A DNA stretch of 64,000 nucleotides from assembly GCF_001499855.1 (NCBI RefSeq), contig NZ_LQIK01000003.1:1-64000 (forward strand). Direction: 5' to 3'. Shown here in pieces: positions 37,777 to 47,441 of this stretch. The position numbers and the translations under genes were made by a program. The notes beneath the pieces are model-generated. The model searched no databases and was not told the DNA's origin. It saw only the letters and a program-made list of their open reading frames with translations. Numbering within the stretch: position 1 is the stretch's first letter; each line of letters opens with the position of its first letter. Source of the DNA: Mycobacterium sp. GA-0227b (GTDB lineage: Bacteria > Actinomycetota > Actinomycetes > Mycobacteriales > Mycobacteriaceae).

Positions 37777-39155
37777 ACGGAACTGTGACACAGCGATTCG
37801 ACGCGATCATCGTCGGCGCCGGTCAGGCAGGGCCACCATTGGCCGGCCGGCTCACCCAGGCGGGCCAGAAGGTCGCTGTGATCGAGCGCAAACTCGTCGG
37901 CGGCACCTGCGTGAATTACGGCTGCATACCGACCAAGACGCTCGTCGCGAGCGCGCACGCCGCCCATCTGGCCCGCCGCGGCGCCGAATACGGTGTCGGC
38001 ACAGGCGAAGTCAGCATCGACATGGCAAAAGTCAAGGCACGCAAAGACAAGATCGTGCTCGGCGACCGCAACGGTGTCGAATCCTGGCTCAACGGCATGG
38101 ACGGGTGCACATTCATCCGTGGCCACGCACGTTTCGAGGACCCTCACACGATTCGCGTCGACGACCAGGTGCTGCGCGCCGACAGGATCTTTCTCAACGT
38201 CGGCGGCCGCGCCGTGGTACCCGACCTGCCCGGCCTCTCCGACATCGACTACCTGACCAACGTCGGCATGCTCGAACTCGACACGGTCCCTGAGCATCTC
38301 GTCATCGTCGGTGGTAGCTACATCGCACTCGAGTTCGCGCAGATGTACCGCCGCTTCGGGGCCCGTGTCACCGTGCTCGAGAAGGGCCCCAGGTTGACCT
38401 CTCGCGAGGACGAGGACGTCTCCGCCGCGATCAAGGACATCCTGGAGAGCGAAGGCATCGATGTGGTACTCGACGCCGACGCGATCCGATTCAACAAGAC
38501 CGACAACGGCTTCGAGGTGGTCCCCGCCGAGGGTGCGGCGCCGATCGCCGGAAGCCATGCGCTCATCGCGGTCGGGCGCACGCCCAACACCGACGACCTC
38601 GGGCTCGACAAGGCCGGCATCGAGACCGACGCCCGCGGTCATATCGCCGTCGACGACCAGTTACGCACCAACGTCGAGCACATCTGGGCGATGGGCGACT
38701 GCAACGGCCAGGGAGCGTTCACGCACACGTCGTACAACGATTTCGAGATCGTCGCGGCCAACCTCCTCGACGACGACCCACGCCGCGTCAGCGACCGGAT
38801 CACCACCTATGCGCTCTACATCGACCCGCCGCTGGGACGGGCCGGGATGTCGGTGGCCGAAGTCCGCAAGTCGGGCCGAAAGGCATTGATCGGCAAGCGC
38901 CCCATGACAAGGGTGGGCCGTGCGGTGGAGAAGGGGGAGACCCACGGCTTCATGAAGGTGGTCGTGGACGCGGAGACCGAGCAGATCCTCGGCGCGGCGA
39001 TCCTCGGAGTGGGTGGCGACGAGGTGGTCCACGCCATCCTCGACATCATGACCGCCAAGAAGCCCTACACCGCGATCTCGCGCACGATGCACATCCACCC
39101 GACGGTCAGCGAGTTGGTGCCGACGATGTTGCAGGAGATGACGCCGCTCGATTAG
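37773..39155 (+). CDS. Pyridine nucleotide-disulfide oxidoreductase (mercuric-reductase-like)
   Basis: 460 residues. FAD motif 'IIVGAGQAGPPLAGRL' is followed by the redox-active disulfide 'GGTCVNYGCIPTKTL', an NAD(P) motif 'VIVGGSYIALEFAQMYRRFG', the second FAD contact 'IWAMGDCNGQGAFTHTSYND' and the C-terminal dimerisation domain 'ISRTMHIHPTVSELVPTML'. It resembles MerA-family reductases without the N-terminal heavy-metal domain and without the C-terminal Cys pair for Hg(II), so it is probably a general disulfide or quinone reductase. GTG 37773 overlaps the DUF4126 stop; GTG 37785 is an alternative. Confidence 0.87.
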   Translation: MNGTVTQRFDAIIVGAGQAGPPLAGRLTQAGQKVAVIERKLVGGTCVNYGCIPTKTLVASAHAAHLARRGAEYGVGTGEVSIDMAKVKARKDKIVLGDRNGVESWLNGMDGCTFIRGHARFEDPHTIRVDDQVLRADRIFLNVGGRAVVPDLPGLSDIDYLTNVGMLELDTVPEHLVIVGGSYIALEFAQMYRRFGARVTVLEKGPRLTSREDEDVSAAIKDILESEGIDVVLDADAIRFNKTDNGFEVVPAEGAAPIAGSHALIAVGRTPNTDDLGLDKAGIETDARGHIAVDDQLRTNVEHIWAMGDCNGQGAFTHTSYNDFEIVAANLLDDDPRRVSDRITTYALYIDPPLGRAGMSVAEVRKSGRKALIGKRPMTRVGRAVEKGETHGFMKVVVDAETEQILGAAILGVGGDEVVHAILDIMTAKKPYTAISRTMHIHPTVSELVPTMLQEMTPLD

Positions 39156-39508
39156 AGCCGCGCCAAGTCAAGCGCGAGTGTCGCCACCGCCAGCGCGAGA
39201 AAGGCCGCCGGGTAGGCGATGTTGCCGAACACCCGATAGTGGACGTGGAAAGCGACCGCGCCGATGAAGAACAGTACGAGGCCGACCGCCGCCGCGAGGC
39301 CGATCACCGGGACACCGAGCAACCCGACGATCAGGCCGGCCGCTCCGGCGGCTTTGAGCACACCCAGCGGTGCGATGGAGCGGTCCGAGAGGTGCACTGC
39401 GGCAGCGTTGTCGAGCACGAATTGGGCACGGGCGAAGTCCGCGACGGCCGCCGCGAGGTTGACGCTGGCGGTGACCACCGTGACGACGACGTACGCGGTG
39501 GTCAGCAT
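39152..39508 (-). CDS. DoxX-like membrane protein
   Basis: 118 residues with four predicted membrane helices and the DoxX-family pattern 'PLGVLKAAGAAGLIVGLLG' and 'AVAFHVHYRVFGNIAYPAAF'. Last gene of a four-gene operon (ArsR, SRPBCC, flavodoxin, DoxX). DoxX-like proteins are often linked to redox homeostasis; here the role is unknown. Its end overlaps that of the convergent flavoprotein gene. Confidence 0.85.
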   Translation of the reverse strand: MLTTAYVVVTVVTASVNLAAAVADFARAQFVLDNAAAVHLSDRSIAPLGVLKAAGAAGLIVGLLGVPVIGLAAAVGLVLFFIGAVAFHVHYRVFGNIAYPAAFLALAVATLALDLARL

Positions 39509-40152
39509 CAGTGAGCCGCCGACGAAACTGCAGGAGACGAAGCCGCTGGAGTGACCGACCGGCCGACCTTGAGTTGGCGGGTCACGATCGCCACCCGCCA
39601 GCCGAGGTGCCGGCAGGTCTGCACATCGGACGGATGCACCTGGTCGGGGTTGGCGTCGACGTCGGTCTGCGCGCCGGCGCCGAGCCAGAAGCCCAGCCGG
39701 TTGAGATCGCTGTCACTACTGCCGGAACTGTTCCATCCTGGCCCCAAACCCAAACTGACCCAATGCATATGGTGCTGGGCCGCAAAGACCGCCATCGACA
39801 CCAGTGTGTTGAGCTTGTCGCCGCTTTTGGCGCCGGAGTTGGTGAACCCCGCCGCGACCTTGTCGCGCCAGTCGCCGTTGGCGCACCGCCGCCCGGTCTT
39901 CTCGGCGAACGCCTGGAAGCCGGCCGACAGATTACCCATGTATGTGGCGCTGCCGAAGATGATGCCGTCCGCCCCGTCGAGAACGTCCCAATCCGCGTCG
40001 GTCATCTGGTCCACGGGCAGCATCGTGACCGCGGCGCCGGCTTCGCGCGCACCAGCGGCCACCGCGTCGGCGAGCGTGGCGGTGTGACCGAAGCCGGAGT
40101 GATAGGCGATCGTAATCGCAGGCGCGGCGACATCGGATCCGTTGTGAGACAT
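39508..40152 (-). CDS. Flavodoxin/WrbA-like NAD(P)H-dependent oxidoreductase
   Basis: 214 residues with the flavodoxin fold. The FMN phosphate loop is 'AYHSGFGHTATLADAVAAGA', then 'DGIIFGSATYMGNLSAGFQA' and 'GWRDK'-type segments typical of WrbA-like quinone reductases. The C-terminal ~30 residues ('RQLKVGRSVTPAASS...') form a Ser/Ala-rich tail of unclear role. Start and stop abut neighbours in the ArsR operon (1 bp from SRPBCC, overlap with doxX). Confidence 0.85.
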   Translation of the reverse strand: MSHNGSDVAAPAITIAYHSGFGHTATLADAVAAGAREAGAAVTMLPVDQMTDADWDVLDGADGIIFGSATYMGNLSAGFQAFAEKTGRRCANGDWRDKVAAGFTNSGAKSGDKLNTLVSMAVFAAQHHMHWVSLGLGPGWNSSGSSDSDLNRLGFWLGAGAQTDVDANPDQVHPSDVQTCRHLGWRVAIVTRQLKVGRSVTPAASSPAVSSAAH

Positions 40153-40153
40153 C

Positions 40154-40657
40154 TCAGTTCGCTCCCTGCTGCGCGAGTTTGTTCACTTCCAGCCGACGGG
40201 TTTCCCAGTCCGGCAACTCGGTGCCCGCCAGATAGGCGGCCAGGCGGTCGAGGTAGGCGTGGCTGCCACCGTAGAAGCCCGACGCGTTGCGGACGCTGAG
40301 GCCGCGGTGGCTGAATCGCAGCAGCGTGCCCTCGCCGTCGGGCGTCAACTCGTAACGCACCACGCCGTCCTCGACGATGGGCTGCTTCCACTCGTGTTCG
40401 AACACGCGCGGTGGATCCCAGACCAGAATGCGCCCGGTCATCCGCTTACGTTCGGGTGGCAGCGGCGGATCGGTCGCGACCATCTCGATCGAACCGCCGT
40501 CCCGGGCATCGAGCGTCGTCTCGCCGAACCACTGCGCCCGTTGCGCTGGATCGGTGATGGCCGACCACACCGCTTCGATCGGAAAGGGCAGGTGGCGTTC
40601 GAAATTCAACACGGCGCGGTCGCCGTCGACCGTCAGCCGGCCGTCGAGTTCGGTCAC
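40154..40657 (-). CDS. SRPBCC (AHSA1-like) protein
   Basis: 167 residues of AHSA1/START-like fold: 'FERHLPFPIEAVWSAITDPA' opens the domain, with 'QRAQWFGETTLDARDGG', 'RVFEHEWKQP' and 'LLRFSHRGL' as further conserved strands. Such proteins almost always travel with a small ArsR regulator, as here (4-bp overlap with the upstream arsR-type gene). They probably bind a hydrophobic ligand; no enzyme activity can be claimed. Confidence 0.88.
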   Translation of the reverse strand: MTELDGRLTVDGDRAVLNFERHLPFPIEAVWSAITDPAQRAQWFGETTLDARDGGSIEMVATDPPLPPERKRMTGRILVWDPPRVFEHEWKQPIVEDGVVRYELTPDGEGTLLRFSHRGLSVRNASGFYGGSHAYLDRLAAYLAGTELPDWETRRLEVNKLAQQGAN

Positions 40658-40971
40658 TGTGACTCCTTGTGCGTGCGTTCCAGGTGCCGCTCGAGAGCGT
40701 TGAGGTGATCGGTCCAGTAGCGGCGGTACCGGTTGATCCAGGCGTCGATGGCGACGAGCCCGTCGGCGCGCAACGCATAGATGCGACGTTGCGCGTCGGG
40801 TCGGACCTCGACGAGTCCGACCTCGCGCAGCACCCGCAGGTGCCGTGACACCGTCGGCTGGGTCAACTCGGGCAACGTCGCAACGAGTTCACCCGCGGTG
40901 CGTTCGCCGTCGATCAGTTCGTCGAGCAGCGCCCGGCGGCTGGGTTCGGCGACCGCTTCGAAGACGTCCAT
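40654..40971 (-). CDS. ArsR-family transcriptional regulator
   Basis: 105-residue winged-helix repressor. 'AVAEPSRRALLDELIDGERT' and the recognition helix 'LTQPTVSRHLRVLREVGLV' are typical of the ArsR subgroup that governs SRPBCC genes. It lacks the Cys metal site (no Cys in the protein), so it senses something other than a metal through thiols. First gene of the operon arsR-SRPBCC-flavodoxin-doxX, likely autoregulated through the palindrome at 40992-41001. Confidence 0.9.
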   Translation of the reverse strand: MDVFEAVAEPSRRALLDELIDGERTAGELVATLPELTQPTVSRHLRVLREVGLVEVRPDAQRRIYALRADGLVAIDAWINRYRRYWTDHLNALERHLERTHKESQ

Positions 40972-40991
40972 ACGGCTAGTATTGCACTACA

Positions 40992-41001
40992 TCTATATAG
41001 A
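40992..41001. promoter_or_regulatory. Possible ArsR operator/promoter palindrome
   Basis: TCTATATAGA, a perfect 10-bp palindrome 21 bp upstream of the arsR-type ATG, in an AT-rich stretch unlike the surrounding GC-rich DNA. The position fits an operator overlapping the -10 region of the operon promoter. Inferred from sequence and location only. Confidence 0.5.
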
Positions 41002-41023
41002 CGCAAGCACATATTATCGTTGG

Positions 41024-41311
41024 TCAGGTGGCCGTCGTGAACGGGTTGTGCTCCGCGATCAGCTTCTCGATGCGGGCCTCGTCGAGCCGAACCCTGATAG
41101 TGGCGGCTTCCTGCTGGTCGCGGATCACCTTGGCCAGCGTGAACGAACTGGTGACCAGAAAGAGGGCGGTCATGCCGAGAAACAGCCGTTGCCACGAGTC
41201 GAGCGGCAGGAAGAGGATTCCGCCGAGCATGCCGAGCAAGCTCACGCCGAAGGCGATGGCGGCCTGCAGAAAGTAGGCGGCGGTGTTGCGCGGGTTGTTG
41301 AGTGTGTTCAT
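41024..41311 (-). CDS. YiaA/YiaB-type inner membrane protein
   Basis: 95 residues from ATG 41311, two hydrophobic segments, with the YiaAB pattern 'NTAAYFLQAAIAFGVSLLG' followed by 'LDSWQRLFLGMTALFLVTSS', then a charged tail 'DEARIEKLIAEHNPFTTAT'. The frame is open to 41398, but the extra N-terminal part is polar and not family-like. Function unknown. It stands alone between two operons, with its 3' end facing the ArsR promoter region. Confidence 0.8.
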   Translation of the reverse strand: MNTLNNPRNTAAYFLQAAIAFGVSLLGMLGGILFLPLDSWQRLFLGMTALFLVTSSFTLAKVIRDQQEAATIRVRLDEARIEKLIAEHNPFTTAT

Positions 41312-41394
41312 GTCGCCAGCCTGCAACCTCCGGCGACGAAGCGGGTAGGTAGAACTACCCGACTTACTCCAAACGCTCTCGCGCGATGCGAGAT

Positions 41395-42192
41395 TCACGG
41401 GCGGCGCTGCACCAGCAAGGTCTGCGCCGAGGTGCCGATGAACCCCTGCCGGTCGAACAGGTCCGCGGTCGTCACGCCGATGCCGTCGGGTCCGATCGAG
41501 CCACGAGCGCGCACCGCGAAGTCGTTGCCGACCGGCAGGCGGTGCAGATGGACGGCGGTGTCGGTGTTCATGAACACGAACCGCTGCGGATCCAGTGCCG
41601 CGCCCGCACCGTTGGCGCTGTCGACCACCATCGCCAGCCGCTGGAGATCCGTCGTCGGCTCCGAATCGACCAGCGGGACAAGGGGACTCATCCAGACCAC
41701 GTTTCCGGCCTCGCCGGTGTCGGGCTGGCGCCGCCAGCTCACCGTCTCGAGGTACCCCGTCGCGCCCACCCAGTCGTGCGGCACCGGCACAGATTCGCCC
41801 TCGATCAGCGGGGGATAGCGGTCGGTCACCGCATCGGCGGTGTCACTCGTTTTCAACAGCCAGGCGGTGACGCGGGCGACCGCCCGTTGTCCGCCGCCCG
41901 ACCTGTCCGCTGACATCTCCGCCACCATCAGCGAGATCCGTGCGCCCGGGCGGTCGACCCAGGCCCGCACCCGCACCCGGGCGACCGGAATCGCGCCGAG
42001 GATGTCGAGAGTCAACCGGCCGATGCGCAGACCCGAATCGCCGGCCATTTCCTCGATCCGTTTCGTCATCAGTGCCAGCGGCGGTGAGCCGTGCTGAATC
42101 TCTGGATCCCAGTTACTGCGGGTCCCGTCGGTGGACTCGAAGACGGCGAACTCGCCCTCGGCGCCGACGCGCCGGTAGTGGCAGTCGATCAC
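41395..42192 (-). CDS. Thioesterase-superfamily (TesB-like) protein
   Basis: 265 residues with a double hot-dog layout. The N-terminal hot-dog is around 'NWDPEIQHGSPPLALMTK' and the C-terminal one around 'GIGVTTADLFDRQGFIGTSA'. Resembles acyl-CoA thioesterase domain proteins common in mycobacteria; acyl chain specificity unknown. GTG 42192 is chosen because it overlaps the RecB-type gene stop in a GTGA junction; the longer frame would run 141 bp into that gene. Confidence 0.82.
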   Translation of the reverse strand: MIDCHYRRVGAEGEFAVFESTDGTRSNWDPEIQHGSPPLALMTKRIEEMAGDSGLRIGRLTLDILGAIPVARVRVRAWVDRPGARISLMVAEMSADRSGGGQRAVARVTAWLLKTSDTADAVTDRYPPLIEGESVPVPHDWVGATGYLETVSWRRQPDTGEAGNVVWMSPLVPLVDSEPTTDLQRLAMVVDSANGAGAALDPQRFVFMNTDTAVHLHRLPVGNDFAVRARGSIGPDGIGVTTADLFDRQGFIGTSAQTLLVQRRP

Positions 42193-43118
42193 GCAGCCGG
42201 CTCCGTCGTAGCGTTCAGCACCGGCTCCTCGGCGGAATCCGATCCTTCGTCGGGCGCCTCGGGCCAACCGGGGTACGGCGGCGGTGTGCCGCCGAACACC
42301 GGGCAGTGGGCATGGTGTGCACACCAGTCGCACAGCGCAGACGGATGTGGCCGAAAATCACCTGTGGCGCCGGCATTTTGGATGGCCCGCCAAATCGCGG
42401 TCAGGGTCTTCTCGAACCTCATCAGTTCCTCGAGGTCCGGGGTGTAGTCGAGGATCTGGCCGTCGGCCAGGTACAGCAACCGCAGCCGCGCCGGCAGCAC
42501 GCCGCGCGAGCGAAACAGCGCCACCGCGTAGAACTTCATCTGGAACATGGCCTTGAACTCGGCCAGCGCCCGGGCCTCCGGCGGCGCCTTGCCGGTCTTG
42601 TAGTCGACGACCCTCAGTTCACCGGTCGGCGCGACGTCGATGCGGTCGACGAACCCGCGCAGCAGCGTCCCGTCCTCGAGCTCGACCTCGACGCGCTGTT
42701 CGCAGCCCTGCGGGTCGAAGCGGGTGGGATCCTCCAACCGGTAGTAGCCGGCCAACAGGGCCCGCGCCTCGGCCAGCAGTGCCGCCCGCACCTCGGGGGC
42801 GAACTCATCGGCGACGGCTGGTTGTTCGGCGACCACCGTGTCCCAGGCCGGGTCGACCAGCGTCAGCGCAGCTGCGGGTCCGCGTTCTGCAGCGGGCAAC
42901 GCGTACAGCTTCTCCAGCGCGGCATGCACGACCGAACCGCGAACCTGGGCGATCGACACCGGCTCCGGCAGCCGGTCGATGGCGCGGAAGCGGTAGAGCA
43001 GCGGACACTGCTTGAAGTCGGCGGCCCGCGACGGTGACAGCGCCGGGCGCCGCCGCGTCGGCTCAACACGCTCGTCGCTCATGCGCGATCCGCCTTCGGC
43101 TTCTCGCTCGTCGGTCAT
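42189..43118 (-). CDS. RecB-family exonuclease-like protein (Cas4/AddB-type nuclease)
   Basis: 309 residues of the PD-(D/E)xK RecB nuclease family (Rv2119-like). The N-terminal box is 'LSPSRAADFKQCPLLYRFR', the active site includes 'VRGSVVHAALEKLY', 'RGFVDRIDVAPTGELRVVDY' with the catalytic D...ExK pattern ('VVDYKTGK'), and a C-terminal iron-sulfur-like Cys group 'CDWCAHHAHCPVFG' together with the N-terminal Cys. It should degrade DNA ends; partner helicase not present. Divergent from trmI. An internal ATG at 43082 is an alternative start. Confidence 0.88.
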   Translation of the reverse strand: MTDEREAEGGSRMSDERVEPTRRRPALSPSRAADFKQCPLLYRFRAIDRLPEPVSIAQVRGSVVHAALEKLYALPAAERGPAAALTLVDPAWDTVVAEQPAVADEFAPEVRAALLAEARALLAGYYRLEDPTRFDPQGCEQRVEVELEDGTLLRGFVDRIDVAPTGELRVVDYKTGKAPPEARALAEFKAMFQMKFYAVALFRSRGVLPARLRLLYLADGQILDYTPDLEELMRFEKTLTAIWRAIQNAGATGDFRPHPSALCDWCAHHAHCPVFGGTPPPYPGWPEAPDEGSDSAEEPVLNATTEPAA

Positions 43119-43186
43119 AGGGGCAGCCTAGGACGGGGTCCTGACAACCCCGCGCACCAGCGGCGGCGCGTCAACTGGCAGGCTGA

Positions 43187-44026
<840 letters not shown>

Positions 44027-44040
44027 TAGCGATCGCCCAG

Positions 44041-44089
44041 ACCGACGCTATGGTCGAAATCCGCGCGCGGAAACGACCAAAGTGTCGGT
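44041..44089. terminator. Long hairpin between convergent trmI and DUF503 gene
   Basis: Nested inverted repeats: ACCGAC with GTCGGT outside, GGTCG with CGACC in the middle, and the self-complementary TCCGCGCGCGGA at the centre. It fills the gap between two convergent genes, so a bidirectional factor-independent-type terminator without U-tract is the likeliest role. The flanking CGGTTTCGGCGC resembles a block in the palindromic repeats at 57112 and 58111. Confidence 0.65.
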
Positions 44090-44106
44090 TTCGGCGCTAG
44101 GTCCGC

Positions 44107-44400
44107 TCAGTCGGTGCTGCGGCGCAGGCCGCGGTGTGCAGAGAGCAGTTCGATTTCGGGCCGCGCCGCCACCAACCGCTCGGCGGCGTCGAGGATGTCG
44201 ACGACGTGGCCGCGGTCGGCGGCCACCAGGGCGACGCCGACATTCGCGCGCCGATGCAGATCCTGAGCGCCGGTCTCGGCCGCCGAGACGGCGAACCGGC
44301 GGTGCAGTTCGGCGATCACCGGACGGATCGCAGAGCGCTTCTGTTTGAGCGACCGCACGTCGCCCAGCAGCAGGTCGAATTCGATCCAGCCGATCCACAT
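44107..44400 (-). CDS. DUF503 (YlxP-like) protein
   Basis: 97 residues, 'MWIGWIEFDLLLGDVRSLKQ' followed by 'KRSAIRPVIAELHRRFAVSA', the DUF503 pattern (Rv2117-like). Small ferredoxin-like alpha/beta fold; the function is unknown (the B. subtilis relative YlxP lies in the nusA-infB region). It lies 7 bp after the LppK-like lipoprotein gene on the same strand and is convergent with trmI. Confidence 0.85.
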   Translation of the reverse strand: MWIGWIEFDLLLGDVRSLKQKRSAIRPVIAELHRRFAVSAAETGAQDLHRRANVGVALVAADRGHVVDILDAAERLVAARPEIELLSAHRGLRRSTD

Positions 44401-44407
44401 CGGCGGG

Positions 44408-44950
44408 TCAGGGGGTCGGCGTGGGCGTGGGATTCTCGCCGAGGTGCAGCAGCGCGTCGGCAGTCCCGCGCGTCAGCTGCCAGTGGTTGTCGGCGAGGCG
44501 GAACTCCATCGGGAACGTGAAGTCGCCCGCCTGCGGATCGGCGGCCTTGACGGTGATGGTCGCCAGCACGACGCCGTTCGCGCCGTCGGCCCATGCGAGG
44601 TCCTTCGCCTCGAAGGTGGCCGGAGCGTAGCCCCCATCGCGCAACGCCGTTGCGAACTTGTCCATCGCCGCGCCGTCGGCGGGTGTCGCGTTCTCGACCA
44701 GGTCGAGCTTTTCGGGGCCCGGGATGTTGGCGTCGGCGAGCCGCGCGAGGACGTCGGTGAGCGCGTTCGGAGGCGGCAGCGGCGCGATCGACGACGGCGG
44801 TTGCGCGGCCGGCACCGGCGACGCCTCGGTGGTCGGCGGCACGACTGGCGCCGGCTCGGTACGCGGCTCGTCGGCACCACACGCGCATAGCCCGAGCGCC
44901 GTCGCGATCGCGACGGCGCTCAGGACTGCGGCACGAGCGGTGCGCTGCAC
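44408..44950 (-). CDS. lppK: LppK-like lipoprotein with MTB12-type domain
   Basis: 180-residue lipoprotein. The signal sequence 'ARAAVLSAVAIATALGLCAC' ends in a lipobox-like LCAC; a Pro/Ala/Thr linker follows, then a domain of ~110 residues ('LTDVLARLADANIPGPEKLD' ... 'FPMEFRLADNHWQLTRGTAD') related to the low-molecular-weight antigen MTB12. It matches LppK (Rv2116) in place. It sits 7 bp downstream of a second MTB12-family gene, so the two share a transcript. Function unknown; cell-surface location inferred. Confidence 0.82.
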   Translation of the reverse strand: MQRTARAAVLSAVAIATALGLCACGADEPRTEPAPVVPPTTEASPVPAAQPPSSIAPLPPPNALTDVLARLADANIPGPEKLDLVENATPADGAAMDKFATALRDGGYAPATFEAKDLAWADGANGVVLATITVKAADPQAGDFTFPMEFRLADNHWQLTRGTADALLHLGENPTPTPTP

Positions 44951-44957
44951 CGGGCTC

Positions 44958-45449
44958 CTAGCGGACGGACGACAGCAGCGCCATGAGCGACTGCTTGGAC
45001 ATCTGCCAGCCGGTCGGGCTCGGCCCGGGTACGAACTGGATGTTCTGGCTGGCCGTGCCGCCGGTGGCAGCGGTCGCGGTCACGTCGGCCGACACCACGG
45101 CCCCGTTCTGGTCGATGTTCGCCACCGAGAAGGTCAACGGGAATTTGCCCTCGGCGGCCGCTTCACGAAGCTTGCTGTCGGCGAGCCTGCCCTCGATCCG
45201 CCCGATGCCACCCTGAACGTAGGGCGCCTTGCCGGCGGAGGTGCCGCCCGAGCCGAGCGCCTGCAGGGTCTGCATCAGCGGGCCTTCGAGTTCGGGGGCC
45301 GGCGTCTGCGGCATCGGAATGTCCCACACGACCGGGGTGACGGCCGGTGCGGAGGCGACATTGGAGGATGCAATGGATGTCACACCTGCCGCGGCACCGC
45401 CGACGACAGCGACCGCTGCGACGCCGGTAACGAGGGATTTCAGGGTCAC
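44958..45449 (-). CDS. MTB12/CFP-2-family secreted protein
   Basis: 163 residues with an N-terminal signal ('VTGVAAVAVVGGAAAGVTSI'), an Ala/Pro-rich segment, then the MTB12 fold: 'VQGGIGRIEGRLADSKLREA', 'FPLTFSVANIDQNGA' and 'SKQSLMALLSSV' at the end. Related to the secreted antigen MTB12 (Rv2376c). No lipobox Cys, so it is exported rather than lipid-anchored, unlike the LppK-like neighbour. Divergent from mpa across a 146-bp gap. Confidence 0.83.
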   Translation of the reverse strand: MTLKSLVTGVAAVAVVGGAAAGVTSIASSNVASAPAVTPVVWDIPMPQTPAPELEGPLMQTLQALGSGGTSAGKAPYVQGGIGRIEGRLADSKLREAAAEGKFPLTFSVANIDQNGAVVSADVTATAATGGTASQNIQFVPGPSPTGWQMSKQSLMALLSSVR

Positions 45450-45595
45450 GATTTTCCTTTCGATGGGCCCAACTCAGCAGAGAGGTTAACAAGTGGTGCT
45501 GGTGTGTCGAATTGCTACACCGCACACAATGGCTGAATCGCCGGTAGCGTTGATGTTGTTACTGCACCAACTCTCGGTGCGGGGAGGGGCGCAAC

Positions 45596-47434
45596 ATGAG
45601 TGAATCAGAGCGTTCTGAAGCCTACCCAGAAGGCTTCGACACCCACGAATCAGGCATGTCCAGCGAGGACGCGGCCGAGCTCGAAGAGCTCCGCCGCGAG
45701 GCCGCAATTCTGCGCGAGCAGTTGGAGAACGCGGTCGGCCCGCAAAGTGGTTTGCGCAGCGCCCGAGACGTCCACCAGCTCGAGGCACGGATCGACTCAC
45801 TCGCCGCCCGCAACGCCAAGCTGATGGAGACGCTCAAGGAGGCCCGTCAGCAACTGCTCGCATTGCGCGAAGAGGTCGATCGACTCGGACAGCCGCCGAG
45901 TGGTTACGGGGTGCTGCTGGGCGTTCAGGACGACGACACGGTCGATGTGTTCACCTCCGGGCGCAAGATGCGGCTGACGTGCTCACCGAACATCGACGCC
46001 AAGGCGCTCAAGCAGGGCCAGACCGTCCGCCTCAACGAGGCCCTGACGGTCGTCGAGGCCGGCAACTTCGAAGCGGTTGGCGAAATCAGCACGCTGCGCG
46101 AGATCCTGTCCGACGGGCACCGCGCGCTGGTGGTCGGCCACGCCGACGAGGAGCGCATCGTCTGGCTGGCCGAGCCGCTGGTCGCGGCCGAACACCTGCC
46201 CGAGGGCTACGACGACGACCTCGACGACAGCCGGCCCCGCAAGCTGCGTCCTGGCGACTCGCTGCTGGTCGACACCAAGGCCGGTTATGCGTTCGAACGC
46301 ATCCCCAAGGCCGAGGTCGAGGATCTGGTGCTCGAAGAGGTGCCCGACGTCAGCTACAACGACATCGGCGGACTGGGCCGGCAGATCGAGCAGATCCGCG
46401 ACGCGGTCGAACTGCCCTTCCTGCACAAGGAGTTGTACCGGGAGTACTCGCTGCGTCCGCCCAAGGGTGTGCTGCTCTACGGTCCGCCCGGCTGTGGCAA
46501 GACGCTGATCGCCAAGGCGGTGGCCAACTCGCTGGCCAAGAAGATGGCCGAGGTCCGAGGTGACGACGCCCGAGAGGCGAAGAGCTACTTCCTCAACATC
46601 AAGGGCCCGGAACTGCTGAACAAGTTCGTCGGCGAAACCGAGCGTCACATTCGGTTGATCTTCCAGCGCGCCCGGGAGAAGGCGTCCGAAGGCACGCCGG
46701 TGATCGTGTTCTTCGACGAGATGGACTCGATCTTCCGCACCCGCGGCACCGGCGTCTCGTCGGATGTGGAGACGACGGTTGTGCCGCAGCTGCTTTCGGA
46801 GATCGACGGCGTCGAGGGCCTGGAGAACGTCATCGTCATCGGCGCCTCCAACCGCGAGGACATGATCGACCCGGCGATCCTGCGGCCCGGCCGCCTCGAC
46901 GTGAAGATCAAGATCGAACGGCCGGATGCCGAAGCGGCGCAAGACATCTACAGCAAGTACCTCACCGAGGAACTACCGGTCAACGAAGACGATCTCGCGG
47001 AGTTCGGCGGCGACCGGTCGCTGACCATCAAGGCGATGATCGAAAAGGTCGTCGACCGGATGTACGCCGAGATCGACGACAACCGCTTCCTCGAAGTGAC
47101 CTACGCCAACGGCGACAAAGAGGTCATGTACTTCAAGGACTTCAACTCCGGCGCGATGATTCAGAACGTCGTCGACCGGGCGAAGAAGTACGCGATCAAG
47201 TCGGTGCTGGAGACCGGCAAGCGAGGGCTGCGGATCCAGCATCTGCTGGACTCGATCGTCGACGAGTTCGCCGAGAACGAGGACCTGCCCAACACCACCA
47301 ATCCCGATGACTGGGCACGGATCTCGGGCAAGAAGGGCGAGCGGATCGTCTACATCCGCACGTTGGTCACCGGCAAGAGCTCGTCGGCCAGCCGTGCCAT
47401 TGACACCGAGAGCAACCTGGGCCAGTACCTGTAG
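45596..47434 (+). CDS. mpa: Proteasomal ATPase Mpa/ARC
   Basis: 612-residue hexameric AAA+ unfoldase that binds pupylated proteins and feeds them to the 20S proteasome. N-terminal coiled coil (~25-80) for Pup binding, two OB folds (~85-230), AAA module with Walker A 'GPPGCGKT' at 296-303, Walker B '[10 protein letters not shown]', and the C-terminal 'QYL' whose penultimate Tyr docks into the PrcA ring pockets. Nearly identical in layout to M. tuberculosis Mpa. ATG 45596 follows GGGGAGGGG. Confidence 0.97.
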   Translation: MSESERSEAYPEGFDTHESGMSSEDAAELEELRREAAILREQLENAVGPQSGLRSARDVHQLEARIDSLAARNAKLMETLKEARQQLLALREEVDRLGQPPSGYGVLLGVQDDDTVDVFTSGRKMRLTCSPNIDAKALKQGQTVRLNEALTVVEAGNFEAVGEISTLREILSDGHRALVVGHADEERIVWLAEPLVAAEHLPEGYDDDLDDSRPRKLRPGDSLLVDTKAGYAFERIPKAEVEDLVLEEVPDVSYNDIGGLGRQIEQIRDAVELPFLHKELYREYSLRPPKGVLLYGPPGCGKTLIAKAVANSLAKKMAEVRGDDAREAKSYFLNIKGPELLNKFVGETERHIRLIFQRAREKASEGTPVIVFFDEMDSIFRTRGTGVSSDVETTVVPQLLSEIDGVEGLENVIVIGASNREDMIDPAILRPGRLDVKIKIERPDAEAAQDIYSKYLTEELPVNEDDLAEFGGDRSLTIKAMIEKVVDRMYAEIDDNRFLEVTYANGDKEVMYFKDFNSGAMIQNVVDRAKKYAIKSVLETGKRGLRIQHLLDSIVDEFAENEDLPNTTNPDDWARISGKKGERIVYIRTLVTGKSSSASRAIDTESNLGQYL

Positions 47435-47441
47435 TGCGCAC

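Noticed and set aside
37773..39155. Bona fide mercuric reductase (merA)
   Set aside because: No N-terminal HMA domain and no C-terminal Cys pair, no mer genes nearby; only the general oxidoreductase family is supported.
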